From assembly GCA_036336795.1 (NCBI GenBank), contig JAYZFL010000007.1, positions 1 to 64,000 on the forward strand: a stretch of 64,000 nucleotides of DNA, read 5' to 3'. The stretch's first letter is position 1, and the number at the start of each line of letters is the position of its first letter. Position numbers and translations under genes: made by a program. This DNA comes from UBA822 sp036336795. Its GTDB lineage: Bacteria > Gemmatimonadota > Gemmatimonadetes > Longimicrobiales > Gaopeijiaceae. Below the pieces are notes generated by a model. It made no database searches, was not told the DNA's origin, and saw only the letters and a list, made by a program, of their open reading frames with translations. This document shows positions 1-9,648 of this stretch, in pieces.

Positions 1-644
1 ACGGCCGCACTCAAGTCGCCGAACTCGAACTTGAGGAAGAACCAACTCACTCCTGCGGCGGCATTCGGAAGTGTGAGCCCTCGTACTACGAGCACCAAGA
101 GGATCACGAAGAGAAGCGGAGTGATGACCGAACTGACCCGCTCGATCCCGGATCTGAGTCCCCTCAGCAGAACCGCCACACACCCGAGGATTACCAGTGA
201 GGTGAACATCAACTGGAGCCCGAGCGCTGAGCCACTAAATCCTCTTTCAGGAGGCAGGATCCCGGACGGATCGAACTCGGACCCGAAAAGGGCCACCGAC
301 TGGCCGAGGGCATGGTATATGACCCATCCGATAGCGGTGCTGTAGTATCCGGTGGCTGCCGTGACCGCGAGGAAGAAAAGCCAGCCGAGTTGACGGCCGC
401 CCGGAAGTCCGGCTGCTTCGAATGCTCCGACGCTTCCTCGGCGGGTGTGGCGTCCGAGAGACCATTCGGCCATAAGGGCCGGAACGCCGATCACGAGGGC
501 CAGGAGCAGATAGACGAGCACGAAGGCGGCGCCGCCGAAGCGACCTACCATGTAAGGGAAGCGCCACACGTTACCCAGCCCGACCGCGACGCCGATCATC
601 GTGGCGATCAAGCCGAGGTGAGACGTGAAGGTCTCGCGTGCCAT
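1..644 (-). CDS. Sodium:neurotransmitter symporter (NSS/SNF) family transporter, partial
   Basis: The first 214 residues of a LeuT-fold, Na+-coupled inner-membrane transporter are visible; the C-terminal part lies beyond the window edge. Residues 24-32 read GNVWRFPYM, the TM1 signature that forms the sodium and substrate site in this family. About five or six hydrophobic helices follow (near residues 10-30, 38-58, 85-108, 140-160, 168-190), against 11-12 in a complete member. The ATG is at 642-644. It lies 14 bp after the stop of the class V aminotransferase on the same strand, so the two are probably co-transcribed. NSS members carry amino acids or amines, but the substrate cannot be told from this fragment. 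Confidence 0.93.
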   Translation of the reverse strand, partial: MARETFTSHLGLIATMIGVAVGLGNVWRFPYMVGRFGGAAFVLVYLLLALVIGVPALMAEWSLGRHTRRGSVGAFEAAGLPGGRQLGWLFFLAVTAATGYYSTAIGWVIYHALGQSVALFGSEFDPSGILPPERGFSGSALGLQLMFTSLVILGCVAVLLRGLRSGIERVSSVITPLLFVILLVLVVRGLTLPNAAAGVSWFFLKFEFGDLSAA

Positions 645-658
645 CCGACTTTCCTCCC

Positions 659-1825
659 TCATTTCCCACTCCCCATGGATCTGAAGACTTCTGCGAGAGC
701 GGTCAGTGCGGCGTTCACGTCATCTTCTGTAGAGTAGAAGTGTGGAGCGAGCCGCACGACCGGGCCGCGCGCCGAGGCGATTACACCTCGGTCCCGGAGT
801 TTATGCTCGGCTTCGTGTGCATCACCGGGACAGAGGAACGCCGTACTCGGTGTTTTCTGGGTGGGATCCTTGGGTCCGAAGTGTTCGACACCGTGTGTCT
901 GAGCTCCCTCAATGAGGAGCTCCGACAGTCGCTCAGTCCAGGATCGGATCGCCGCCGGTCCGATCTCATTGATGATCTGCATTCCCGCTCGCGCCACGTA
1001 AGCGTTTGGAACCGGGGGTGTTCCGGAGTCGAAGCGGCGAGCACCTGGAGCAAAGTCCAGGCTGTCCACTTCGAAGGAGTAGGGATCCCGTTGCCCAAAC
1101 CAACCGGTTAGGGTGGGACTTAACCGGTCTGCAACGGTCCTCTTTATATACAGAAAGGCAATGCCCGGTGCACCCATGAGGTACTTCAAATTCCCCGAAG
1201 CGAGGAAGTCGAGATCGAGTAGCTGAACATCAATGGGGTGCGTGCCAAGCGTCTGATACGCGTCAACGAAGAGTAAGGCACCGGCTCGGTGGGTGATGTC
1301 GACTAGGGTGCTGAGGTCTTGCTTGAACCCGGTCTGGTAATATCCGTGGCAGGCCGATACTAGCGCTACACTCCCGTCCATGGCTTCGGCGTAGCGATCC
1401 GGGTTGATCTCCCCGTTGTCGACCGGCACCCAGCGGAGTCGTGTTCCGCTCCGGGCTTGAGCCATCCAAACGTGGCCCACCGTGGGGAACTCTGCCTTGG
1501 AAAGAACGACGGTGTTGCGGTCTCCTTCGAGTGATGTAGCGGAGGCTATCGCGGCCGTCGCGTGCGAAACGGATGAGCAAACAGCTACGTCTTCGGGAGC
1601 CGCGTTGATAAGCCGGGCGAATTCCGTTCGTGCTTTTTCGACCTCGGCTATCCACTCGTCCCAATCCATCCCGTCAGTGCGCCATGAGTTCAGATAGCGC
1701 TCTGCTGCTTCCCGCACGGTGTCCACCTGCGGGGCCTGCGAGCAGTTGTTCATTGGGATCGCCGTTTTGAGAATTGGAATTCGGCTCCTCCAGGCGTCGA
1801 TATCGTACTTGGGTTTAGATGACAC
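659..1825 (-). CDS. Class V aminotransferase-fold PLP enzyme
   Basis: 388 residues, fold type I PLP enzyme of the class V group (cysteine desulfurase / isopenicillin N epimerase-like). The PLP lysine is probably Lys214 in SGNLKYLMGAPG, and Asp188 in FVDAYQ would pair with the pyridine nitrogen. Cysteine desulfurases need a mobile-loop cysteine near the C-terminus. Here a Cys is present in AFLCPGDAH, but the surrounding sequence does not look like SufS or IscS, so desulfurase activity is doubtful. The start is GTG, with an AAGGAG stretch somewhat far upstream. It is followed 14 bp later by the NSS symporter, which suggests import and conversion of an amino-acid-type compound. Family is sure, substrate unknown. 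Confidence 0.9.
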   Translation of the reverse strand: MSSKPKYDIDAWRSRIPILKTAIPMNNCSQAPQVDTVREAAERYLNSWRTDGMDWDEWIAEVEKARTEFARLINAAPEDVAVCSSVSHATAAIASATSLEGDRNTVVLSKAEFPTVGHVWMAQARSGTRLRWVPVDNGEINPDRYAEAMDGSVALVSACHGYYQTGFKQDLSTLVDITHRAGALLFVDAYQTLGTHPIDVQLLDLDFLASGNLKYLMGAPGIAFLYIKRTVADRLSPTLTGWFGQRDPYSFEVDSLDFAPGARRFDSGTPPVPNAYVARAGMQIINEIGPAAIRSWTERLSELLIEGAQTHGVEHFGPKDPTQKTPSTAFLCPGDAHEAEHKLRDRGVIASARGPVVRLAPHFYSTEDDVNAALTALAEVFRSMGSGK

Positions 1826-1968
1826 AGCGGAGACGGCTCCTTGTCGGGACGAGACGGGTTGACGAATGCCAAAGATTCACGATGAGGATCGAGCGGGCCA
1901 GGGGACTCGGGAGTCTGGCCGAGCAAGAAACTGCTCACTACTCTGTATCTGCTTGGGTGGGCCCTTGA

Positions 1969-2595
1969 GTGAGGATGATGAACGTGTGCAAAATTTGCGA
2001 ATCACTTCAGACCCTTACATCTAGCAGAACCTGGCTAAAGTTCTTCGCCTCCGTGATGGGTATCGTTGTAATGATGTCTCCTATCGTTGCGCAGGGGCAG
2101 CAGTCGGGGTCTTTCCAAAGGGAATCGACGCTGACCATCGCTGTAGGCTCGCTGCGATATAAGCCTTCGGGGAACGAGAGATTTCCGATGCTGGCACTTC
2201 ACCGTGATCAGGCAGTCTCTCGATGGGCTCGCCTTGAGACATCCATGTCTTTCAGTCGACCCAACGTACAGATTGACTCGATCGGTCGGTACGATTCCAC
2301 GTTGCCCACGGAAAAAGCGACCCTGTTCACGCTGACCCTAGGCGCTCAAGCTCGATGGGGCATTGGCCCACTGGAGCCTTACGCTGGCCTCGCTCTTGGC
2401 ATTTTCGTTCGGCGCGACGACAACTCAGATGGTCGCCGCTTTTCCCGGCCAGCCTATGCCTTTCCCCTTGGGGTCCGCGTCAAACTCACGGATAGCCTTG
2501 GCATCCGGGGTGAGATCCGGTTTCGACAGGACAGCCACGAGGTCGTTACACATTCCGATCGCGAGATGACTGTGGGAATCACCTGGACCCGCTAA
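1969..2595 (+). CDS. Small outer-membrane beta-barrel-like protein
   Basis: 208 residues. A basic N-terminus, a hydrophobic stretch (about residues 25-42, FASVMGIVVMMSPIVAQG) and an AQG-type cleavage region indicate export. The rest alternates polar and hydrophobic residues in short strands (for example LTLGAQARWGIGPLEPYAGLA) and ends in TVGITWTR, consistent with an eight-stranded porin-like barrel of the OmpA/OMP_b-brl kind. ATG codons at 1969, 1975 and 1978 all lead into the same signal peptide, so the exact start is open. It sits alone, divergent from the aminotransferase and about 50 bp before rnpB. No specific function is recognised. Confidence 0.75.
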   Translation: MRMMNVCKICESLQTLTSSRTWLKFFASVMGIVVMMSPIVAQGQQSGSFQRESTLTIAVGSLRYKPSGNERFPMLALHRDQAVSRWARLETSMSFSRPNVQIDSIGRYDSTLPTEKATLFTLTLGAQARWGIGPLEPYAGLALGIFVRRDDNSDGRRFSRPAYAFPLGVRVKLTDSLGIRGEIRFRQDSHEVVTHSDREMTVGITWTR

Positions 2596-2611
2596 TTCTC
2601 TTGGTAGGGCG

Positions 2612-2640
2612 TTGTTCTGCTCCCGCAATCCCGGTAAAGT
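2612..2640 (+). promoter_or_regulatory. Putative sigma-70-type promoter of rnpB
   Basis: TTGTTC at 2612-2617 and TAAAGT at 2635-2640 are separated by 17 bp. The match to consensus is only moderate (3/6 and 4/6). The expected start point, about 2647, lies just before the first base of the RNase P RNA P1 helix at 2652, which makes the assignment plausible. Confidence 0.4.
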
Positions 2641-2651
2641 AAGAAGTTAGA

Positions 2652-3032
<381 letters not shown>

Positions 3033-3038
3033 GATGTT

Positions 3039-3112
<74 letters not shown>

Positions 3113-3127
3113 CTTAGTAAAGATAGG

Positions 3128-3159
3128 CCCTACAAGCACTTACAGTTTGTGGGGTTTTT
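3128..3159 (+). terminator. Rho-independent terminator after rnpB-tRNA-Arg
   Basis: CCCTACAAG (3128-3136) pairs with TTTGTGGGG (3146-3154) as a nine-pair stem with two wobbles and a nine-base loop, followed directly by five T at 3155-3159. It lies 16 bp after the tRNA and therefore inside the tRNA-bounded islet. Excision of the islet would remove it. Confidence 0.8.
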
Positions 3160-3365
3160 CGAATACGGCAGCTAGTTGATGGACTTATTTTTGGGGGTTG
3201 CAATTAGTGCTGCTGCTAGCCGCCGGACGGCCGACGGCTCTCGGCGCTAGTACCCTACTTCAACAGGATTCGCAACTCGGCAGCGTCGTCGGTACGGTGG
3301 CCGAGCAGGAAGGTTTTGAAGCCAGATTTGAATACTCTCAGGCCCCGTGCGTCGCCCCTCCTATC

Positions 3366-6300
3366 TCACTGGCTATCATCCGTGATCAGGATCCCGAGGC
3401 TCCGGAGCATCTGGTTGAGTGCCGCGACATCACTGCTCACGAGCGCTTCGAGCGCGGCGAGATGCTCGAGGAGCTGCGTGTGGAGGATGCCCTGCACCTC
3501 GATCTCCTGGTCGGTCGGCGCAAAATCGGCCGCGGAGATACCGCCGGTCAGATACCCCAGCTTCGACAGGAGCGTCGCCCCGAATCGCAGCGCGTCCTGA
3601 CCTTGCCCCGTAAGGCGGAGGTCGACCATGTCCACCTGTAGCTCGACGAGCTTTTCGCCGAGCGCGGCCATCGCCTCGGTCGCCGCGTCATCGTCGGCGA
3701 ACCGGGCGAGCGTCTCCAGTTGGACGCGCAACGCCTCGACTCGCTCTATCGCCTCGCCAGCCGTGACGACGTCTGCGCGGACCGCCTTTATGAACGACAC
3801 CTGCTCGGCGATTTCGGCCGCGGTTCCTGCCGAGTGCGGATCCTTGAGCACCGTCAGCGGTTGTTCCTGGGTTTGGCCGTTCGCCTTCAAACGCACGGTG
3901 TACTGACCCGGGGGCATTAGCACCGAGATCTGTGGACCGCCGGCCGGCCGGCCGTCTTCAGGTACGCTGATGTGGTCCGCGTACAAGGGGCTCGTGAGCA
4001 GGCGGATGGGATCGTTCGGCTCGTCCCGTAGATCCCAATGGATGCGATTGATGCCCCGACGGTTCGTGCCCCCGAGCGTTCTCACCACGGTGCCGGAACC
4101 GTCGAGTATCTCCATCTCCGGCGCTTCGTCCGAGACGTCACCCAGCCAATAGTTGAGAGACGCGCCGTACTCCGGATCTTCGCCCATCGTTGGGTCGTCG
4201 TACTGGATCGAAGGCGGTGTGATGGGTCGGAAGCGGTACGCATCGCGAGGCGCGAACAGGTGTGAGGCGGACGGCATCACCTCTGGCATCAGCTGCTGAA
4301 GTGGCGCCAGGTCGTCGAGAATCCAGAACCCGCGACCGTACGTGCTGATCACCAAGTCGTTGAAGTGCTCCTGGATCACGATCCCCGACACCGGCGCGGC
4401 CGGTAGGTTGTTCTGGAGCGGCTGCCAGTTGTCCCCGGCGTCGAACGACACGTAGATCGCGTTCTCGGTTCCGACGTACAGCAGACCGGGCCGCACCGGA
4501 TCCTCGGCGACTACCTTGGTATAGCTGAGCATACTGCGCGGAATCCCGTCGGTGATCTTCTCGAACGAGGCGCCGTGATCACGAGTCCGATAGATGTGGG
4601 GATCGCGGACGTTGGCTTGGTGTCCGTCGACCGCCACGTAAGCAGTTCCCGCGTCGTAGCGGGACGCGGCGATGCTCCGCACGGCGCCCCACTCAGGAAT
4701 CCCCGGCATGTTGGCGGTGACGTCGGTCCACGTACCGCCGTCATCGCGCGTGACATGTAGCAAGCCGTCATTGGTGCCGGCCCAGATGAGCCCGGCCTCG
4801 ATCGGTGACTCGGCGATGCCGAACACCACTCCCGCGTATTCGACGCCGATGTTGTCACCTGTCAGGCCGCCGGATGACCCCATGCGGCTCTGATCGTTCA
4901 GGGTCAAATCAGGGCTGATCACCTCCCAGCTCTGACCTCCGTTGCGCGTACGGTGCACGTGTTGGCTCCCCACGTAGACGGTGTTGTGGTCGTGGGGGGA
5001 AATTGTGATCGGCGCGTCCCACACGAATCGATAGCGAACGCCGGATGCGGCCCCGCGGCTCTGCTCTGGCCACACTTCGACCGCGCGATACTGGCGGCGG
5101 TCCTCCTCGTAGCGGACAACGATGCCGCCGACCATACCCGACCCCGAGGCCGACGACCACACGATGTTCGAGTCTACCGGATCCGGTGTGGCCCACCCGC
5201 TCTCGCCGCCCCCGACGTGGTGCCACATCCCGCGCGGGATGCCGTTGATCCGGCGGCTCCCGAGGATCCGGCTGTTGCTGGGACCCCGGTACGATGGCTC
5301 GTCCTGCTTGTTGCCCAGGACGTTGTAGGGGATCTCGTTGTCCACCGTCACGTGGTACATCTGCGCGTTCTTGAGCCGCTGCCGGAACCACGTCTTACCC
5401 CGATTGATCGAGATCGAGAGCCCTTGGTCGTGCGCCACGATCATGCGGTCGGCGTTCGTCGGATCGATCCACATGTCGTGGTGGTCGCCACCGGGCGCCT
5501 GGGGACGCGGGGTCACGTCGAGCGTCCGGCCGCCGTCGGTCGACACCGTAAATGAATTGGTCAGGAAGTACGCTTCGTCCTCGTCGTCCGGGGAGATCAC
5601 GACGCGAGAGTAGTAGTGGGGACGACCCATCGCGTTTCGGTTCCGCGTGATGAGCCTCCAGCTACGGCCGCCATCCTCCGATCCCCATACCTGACCGTCC
5701 TCGGTCGGCTCGCCGTTCCACGGGATCCCGTCACCGGTTTCGAGCATTGCGTAGACGCGCTGCGTGTTCGAGGGCGCGATAGCCACGGCCACCTTGCCGA
5801 CGGGTTTAGTCGGGAGGCCGAGTCCATTATCGGGACCTGATAGCCGCTCCCACGTATCGCCTCCGTCCCGGGTCACATGAAGTCCGCCCCCCGGGCCGCC
5901 GCTGGTGCGTCCCCAGGTGTGAATCTCGAGCTGCCACATGCCCGCGAACAGGACCCGCGGGTTCGTGGCATCCATGGCGATGTCCGAGCACCCGGTGTCT
6001 TCATCGACGAAGAGGACGTGCTCCCAGCTCTCCCCGCCATCGAGGGTGCGGAAGACGCCACGCTCCGGCTGCGGGCCGTAGCTGTGACCCAGCGCGCAGA
6101 CGAAGACGATGCTGGGGTCAGTGGGGTGGACGGCCAGCCGCGGGATGCGCCCGGTCGCTTCCAGCCCCATCAGAGTCCAGGTGTCCCCTGCGTCGGTAGA
6201 CTTGTACACGCCCTGCCCGATTGAGATGTGGCTGCGGATCTTCCCTTCCCCAGTCCCCGCCCAGACGATGTTCGGGTTCGTGGGAGAGACCGCAAGCGAA

Positions 6301-6593
6301 CCGATCGACTGCACCGGCTGGTCGTCGAACATCTCGTCCCAATTCACTCCGCCGTCGGTCGTCTTGTACACGCCCCCCGAGGCAGACCCTACGTAGTAGG
6401 TGTACGGCTCGCCCGGAATCCCGGCGGCTGAGCTGAAGCGGTTTCCCTCGGGACCGATGGTCCGCCATTCGAGCGCGCCGTATGAGGACGCTGCGGGGGC
6501 GACCTGGGCCGCCAGAGGGATCGCGGAGACGGCAAAGGCGAACAACCCCACCAGGGACCCGAGAACAGAGCCGCGGAAGAAAGGTGCGCGCAT
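3366..6593 (-). CDS. Secreted sortilin/VPS10-like BNR beta-propeller protein
   Basis: 1,075 residues. An N-terminal signal peptide (hydrophobic about residues 8-30, ending in AAQV) sends it out of the cytoplasm. Residues about 40-760 contain many BNR/Asp-box repeats of the form S/T-x-D-x-G-x-T/S-W (TTDGGVNW, STDAGDTW, TRDGGDTW, SEDGGRSW, TFDAGDNW-type), as in sortilin VPS10 domains and sialidase or photosystem-stability propellers. This implies two stacked propellers. A FlgD-like Ig segment (about 810-930) and a helical C-terminus follow. A GAGG ribosome site lies eight bases before the ATG. It is the only gene of the tRNA islet and is distinctly more G+C-rich than its neighbours. The role is unknown; homologues are often annotated as glycosyl hydrolases without proof. 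Confidence 0.9.
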   Translation of the reverse strand: MRAPFFRGSVLGSLVGLFAFAVSAIPLAAQVAPAASSYGALEWRTIGPEGNRFSSAAGIPGEPYTYYVGSASGGVYKTTDGGVNWDEMFDDQPVQSIGSLAVSPTNPNIVWAGTGEGKIRSHISIGQGVYKSTDAGDTWTLMGLEATGRIPRLAVHPTDPSIVFVCALGHSYGPQPERGVFRTLDGGESWEHVLFVDEDTGCSDIAMDATNPRVLFAGMWQLEIHTWGRTSGGPGGGLHVTRDGGDTWERLSGPDNGLGLPTKPVGKVAVAIAPSNTQRVYAMLETGDGIPWNGEPTEDGQVWGSEDGGRSWRLITRNRNAMGRPHYYSRVVISPDDEDEAYFLTNSFTVSTDGGRTLDVTPRPQAPGGDHHDMWIDPTNADRMIVAHDQGLSISINRGKTWFRQRLKNAQMYHVTVDNEIPYNVLGNKQDEPSYRGPSNSRILGSRRINGIPRGMWHHVGGGESGWATPDPVDSNIVWSSASGSGMVGGIVVRYEEDRRQYRAVEVWPEQSRGAASGVRYRFVWDAPITISPHDHNTVYVGSQHVHRTRNGGQSWEVISPDLTLNDQSRMGSSGGLTGDNIGVEYAGVVFGIAESPIEAGLIWAGTNDGLLHVTRDDGGTWTDVTANMPGIPEWGAVRSIAASRYDAGTAYVAVDGHQANVRDPHIYRTRDHGASFEKITDGIPRSMLSYTKVVAEDPVRPGLLYVGTENAIYVSFDAGDNWQPLQNNLPAAPVSGIVIQEHFNDLVISTYGRGFWILDDLAPLQQLMPEVMPSASHLFAPRDAYRFRPITPPSIQYDDPTMGEDPEYGASLNYWLGDVSDEAPEMEILDGSGTVVRTLGGTNRRGINRIHWDLRDEPNDPIRLLTSPLYADHISVPEDGRPAGGPQISVLMPPGQYTVRLKANGQTQEQPLTVLKDPHSAGTAAEIAEQVSFIKAVRADVVTAGEAIERVEALRVQLETLARFADDDAATEAMAALGEKLVELQVDMVDLRLTGQGQDALRFGATLLSKLGYLTGGISAADFAPTDQEIEVQGILHTQLLEHLAALEALVSSDVAALNQMLRSLGILITDDSQ

Positions 6594-7078
<485 letters not shown>

Positions 7079-7927
7079 TCAGCGATTTCGAGTGATTACC
7101 TCGATCACTCCACTGGGATATCCGGTGCCGTAGCGGATGCTCGCATCTGTGGGACTGACGAACCTCATCTCCGCAACTTGATCGGGTCGGATGCTCTCTA
7201 GTGCTTCTCTTAGTCTATCAAGCTCCTTGACCTCAAGCTCGTAAGGCTGATTGTCCAAGAATAACGACGGAAATCCGCCTTCGGCAAAACCTGTCCGCCT
7301 CAGCCATTGCGGGCGAAGGGTCTGTATGGCTTCGTAGGCAGATCGGTCGAGAACGTCGGCCTGCTGCAACTCCGCCGCAGTAATCAAGTTGGCACCGCCC
7401 ATTCGTGGGCTATCGTCAATGATCCGGATGTTGGGCAGTGGTTGAGTGAAATATTCAGGAAATCTACCCTGAAAGTCTTTACAATTATCGGACTTCTTGA
7501 AGCCCACTGAGGCTGCTATGGCGTACCCCAGGCCAACAAGGGCCCCAGCTAGTATGTGCTCGCCGCGATCTTCTGTCGGACCCAGGTTGCCAGAGGATGC
7601 TATGTAGCCAGAACCAGCGGCTGCTATTGCCATTCCAACATCGACAATCCCCCAGGGGGAGGATGGATTACACGGGTCTAAAGTGATAGCTCTGCGGAGA
7701 TTTCGATTTACCTCGTCCGCCATTTCCTCGGCCTGGTCTTCGGTAAACTCCACCTCCGAGAGTGTCCCGGCCCCACGGATCATCCCCGGAGTCACCTCCT
7801 CTACTTCCTTTTCCTCCTGCGTCGGGCCTGCCGGCGTGTCCCAGCCCGGCGGTGGGCCTTCGGAGAAGACGAGCGAGCAGGACGTGAGCAAGAGTGCCAG
7901 CAGTAGGATTGGGGTCCGAGTTTTCAT
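7079..7927 (-). CDS. Lipoprotein with TonB-receptor plug-like C-terminal domain
   Basis: 282 residues. The N-terminus MKTRTPILLLALLLTSC is a lipoprotein signal with the lipid-carrying Cys at 17. A proline-rich linker and a glycine-rich hydrophobic segment (about 95-140) follow. Residues about 180-282 resemble the plug domain of TonB-dependent receptors: an ITAAELQQADVLDRSAYEAI helix region, PSLFLDNQPYE in place of the usual short-strand VxxDG motif, and a final SIRYGTGYPSGVIEVITR that matches the plug ending YG..-x-GVIxITTR. No barrel is attached. Similar stand-alone plug-like proteins occur in Gemmatimonadota. It lies just outside the islet. Function unknown. Confidence 0.75.
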   Translation of the reverse strand: MKTRTPILLLALLLTSCSLVFSEGPPPGWDTPAGPTQEEKEVEEVTPGMIRGAGTLSEVEFTEDQAEEMADEVNRNLRRAITLDPCNPSSPWGIVDVGMAIAAAGSGYIASSGNLGPTEDRGEHILAGALVGLGYAIAASVGFKKSDNCKDFQGRFPEYFTQPLPNIRIIDDSPRMGGANLITAAELQQADVLDRSAYEAIQTLRPQWLRRTGFAEGGFPSLFLDNQPYELEVKELDRLREALESIRPDQVAEMRFVSPTDASIRYGTGYPSGVIEVITRNR

Positions 7928-8153
7928 GGCTCGTAATGTAGTGGGCTGATCGAACGATATTCTTATACTTAATGTTGCTATTAAGGTATTGGAATTGCAA
8001 CCTGTGGCTTAGTGCTCCTTCTCCTGTGTTTACCCCATTTCGAGTGGGATGTCACTGCTCTCAAGATATCTTCACCCCACCAATGACTATTAAGAAGTGG
8101 GCTGCCGCTGGCTCGTTCTCAGTGAGGCGGGCTACGAAAGTTTCCCCGAGGAG

Positions 8154-8180
8154 CGAATGATGCATTAAGAGCATCGTTCG
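8154..8180. other. Hairpin downstream of the propeller lipoprotein gene
   Basis: CGAATGATGC (8154-8163) and GCATCGTTCG (8171-8180) form a ten-pair stem with a seven-base loop. It contains a G-U pair when read on the plus strand and one mismatch when read on the minus strand. It lies 11 bp beyond the stop at 8192. No T run follows in either direction, so it may protect the mRNA 3' end rather than terminate by itself. Confidence 0.35.
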
Positions 8181-8191
8181 GTCTGAAAAAT

Positions 8192-9400
8192 TCAATCTTC
8201 TACCGGGTCCCCCCCCCGGTCGAATGACAGTAGGACGACTCTTTCGACATCGAACTCACTTGGGAAGAGAACCAGCAAATAATCAGCTCCCAGGTCGAGC
8301 AATCTGGCTCTATTAGGTAGGGTGAACTCACCTAGGTAACCCTCTGCGGGATCCATGATTGACCAGGTCTCTGGGGCGTCGCCAGGTGGTGTACGTTGCT
8401 GTAGCCAAATCAGTCCTGACGAGTCGATTCTTAGCGCCGTATAAGCGGGACCCTTGTCGGGCCAAGGTAGGCCAGCGAGTCCTTCGCGCGCGGCTGACCT
8501 GAATTGTGGAAGAGTCTGTTCTAGGATCACGTCTTCGTATTCGCGGCGCACTTCGTCCGTGATCGTGAGGTCGAGTTCAGGTCCCCTGAGAATTCGGAGA
8601 AGAGTTCCGTCGAGGCTTCTCACCTCGATCTCAAAACGCTCACTCGAGCCCACGTAAAGTCGATCATCGTGCAGAGAGAAGACCGTTCCGCGGCCGAACG
8701 GATGCGGCTGGGGTCCCATCGGTGTACCGACGCGCTCGCTGGAGAGCCATTCTCCAAAATCGGTCTGCACCGATCCGTCGAGATTCATCAGCCACAGATG
8801 CGAATGCGACTGCCGAAGCTCACCAGGTGAGGTGTTCTCTGGGCTTCCTTCCACTCCTAGCGCCACAACATGGGGATGCTCGTCACAGCTCAGTTCGAAG
8901 GGTGCTCGACCGTCCGGTGTCAGCGGCTCGAGCCTTTCCAGAAATGAGCCATCCTCTCGGTATAGGTGGATTTGCCAGTCCCGATCGATTCCTGCGATCC
9001 CGCTTCTCCCGCACCGGGCCAGACCACGGAGGAAAGAGTAATTGCCCAGACGGTTGGTGAGGTCAGCCCCATGTGTTTTCAGAAAACGACCTTCCTGGTC
9101 GAAAAATCTGACTTCGTTGTTTCCGTTAGCGATGACGATCCGGCCGTCCTGAAGGCGAAGGCCACCGACGACACCCGACAGCAGGTATGCTGGAGCGCCT
9201 GCTATCATTCCGATGCTGAGCTCGGGCACGGGGTCCAAGGACCATGGCATTGAGTGCGGACCAGAAGCCTCGCTCTCCACGATCGTGACCCCGGCGCTAT
9301 CACGCTTGATTGAGGTGGGTGGAGAGTCCGGGGTGACGTCACAGCCGAGATTTCCTAACACGAGGATCCCGATCGTGATGCTTAAAAGAGCGGATTTCAT
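8192..9400 (-). CDS. 6-bladed beta-propeller lipoprotein
   Basis: 402 residues. The signal MKSALLSITIGILVLGNLGC ends in a lipobox, with lipidation at Cys20. Then comes DSAGVTIVES, a start typical of Gemmatimonadota propeller lipoproteins, and NHL/6-bladed-propeller-like blades (VVGGLRLQDGRIVIANGNN, VRFFDQEGRFLKTHG). The protein probably sits on a membrane surface facing the periplasm. No catalytic residues are recognisable. The last codons contain nine consecutive G on the coding strand (8209-8217), a possible slippage site that would change only the final few residues. It is divergent from the D-aminoacylase lipoprotein. Confidence 0.8.
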   Translation of the reverse strand: MKSALLSITIGILVLGNLGCDVTPDSPPTSIKRDSAGVTIVESEASGPHSMPWSLDPVPELSIGMIAGAPAYLLSGVVGGLRLQDGRIVIANGNNEVRFFDQEGRFLKTHGADLTNRLGNYSFLRGLARCGRSGIAGIDRDWQIHLYREDGSFLERLEPLTPDGRAPFELSCDEHPHVVALGVEGSPENTSPGELRQSHSHLWLMNLDGSVQTDFGEWLSSERVGTPMGPQPHPFGRGTVFSLHDDRLYVGSSERFEIEVRSLDGTLLRILRGPELDLTITDEVRREYEDVILEQTLPQFRSAAREGLAGLPWPDKGPAYTALRIDSSGLIWLQQRTPPGDAPETWSIMDPAEGYLGEFTLPNRARLLDLGADYLLVLFPSEFDVERVVLLSFDRGGDPVED

Positions 9401-9648
9401 CTGGACTCGATCGCTTAGGGTAGCACTTGTCCGCGGCTTTCAGTCGTTATTAGGAAAGCGTACACCTCTCGGCGCACTTCATCAACTTAGTAGGAGACAG
9501 GAAATACGGCCGCATGGCGAAGGGTCCTACAAAAGGAGTGTAGAAGTGGAATCTGTCCCGAGAGCTTGGCTTCTGGGGCTAATCGTTCTTATCATGACCC
9601 CTAAGTTTGTGCCCAACGATGCTCTTACCGTCCGATCCCGGAGGCTCC

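Noticed and set aside
3198..3365. Open frame after the tRNA terminator reading like a signal peptide followed by GSVVGTVAEQEG, reminiscent of a carboxypeptidase-regulatory-like or TonB-receptor N-terminus
   Set aside because: It uses a TTG start, lacks a ribosome site and runs into the antisense of the propeller gene. The resemblance is short. It may be a remnant inside the islet but cannot be supported.
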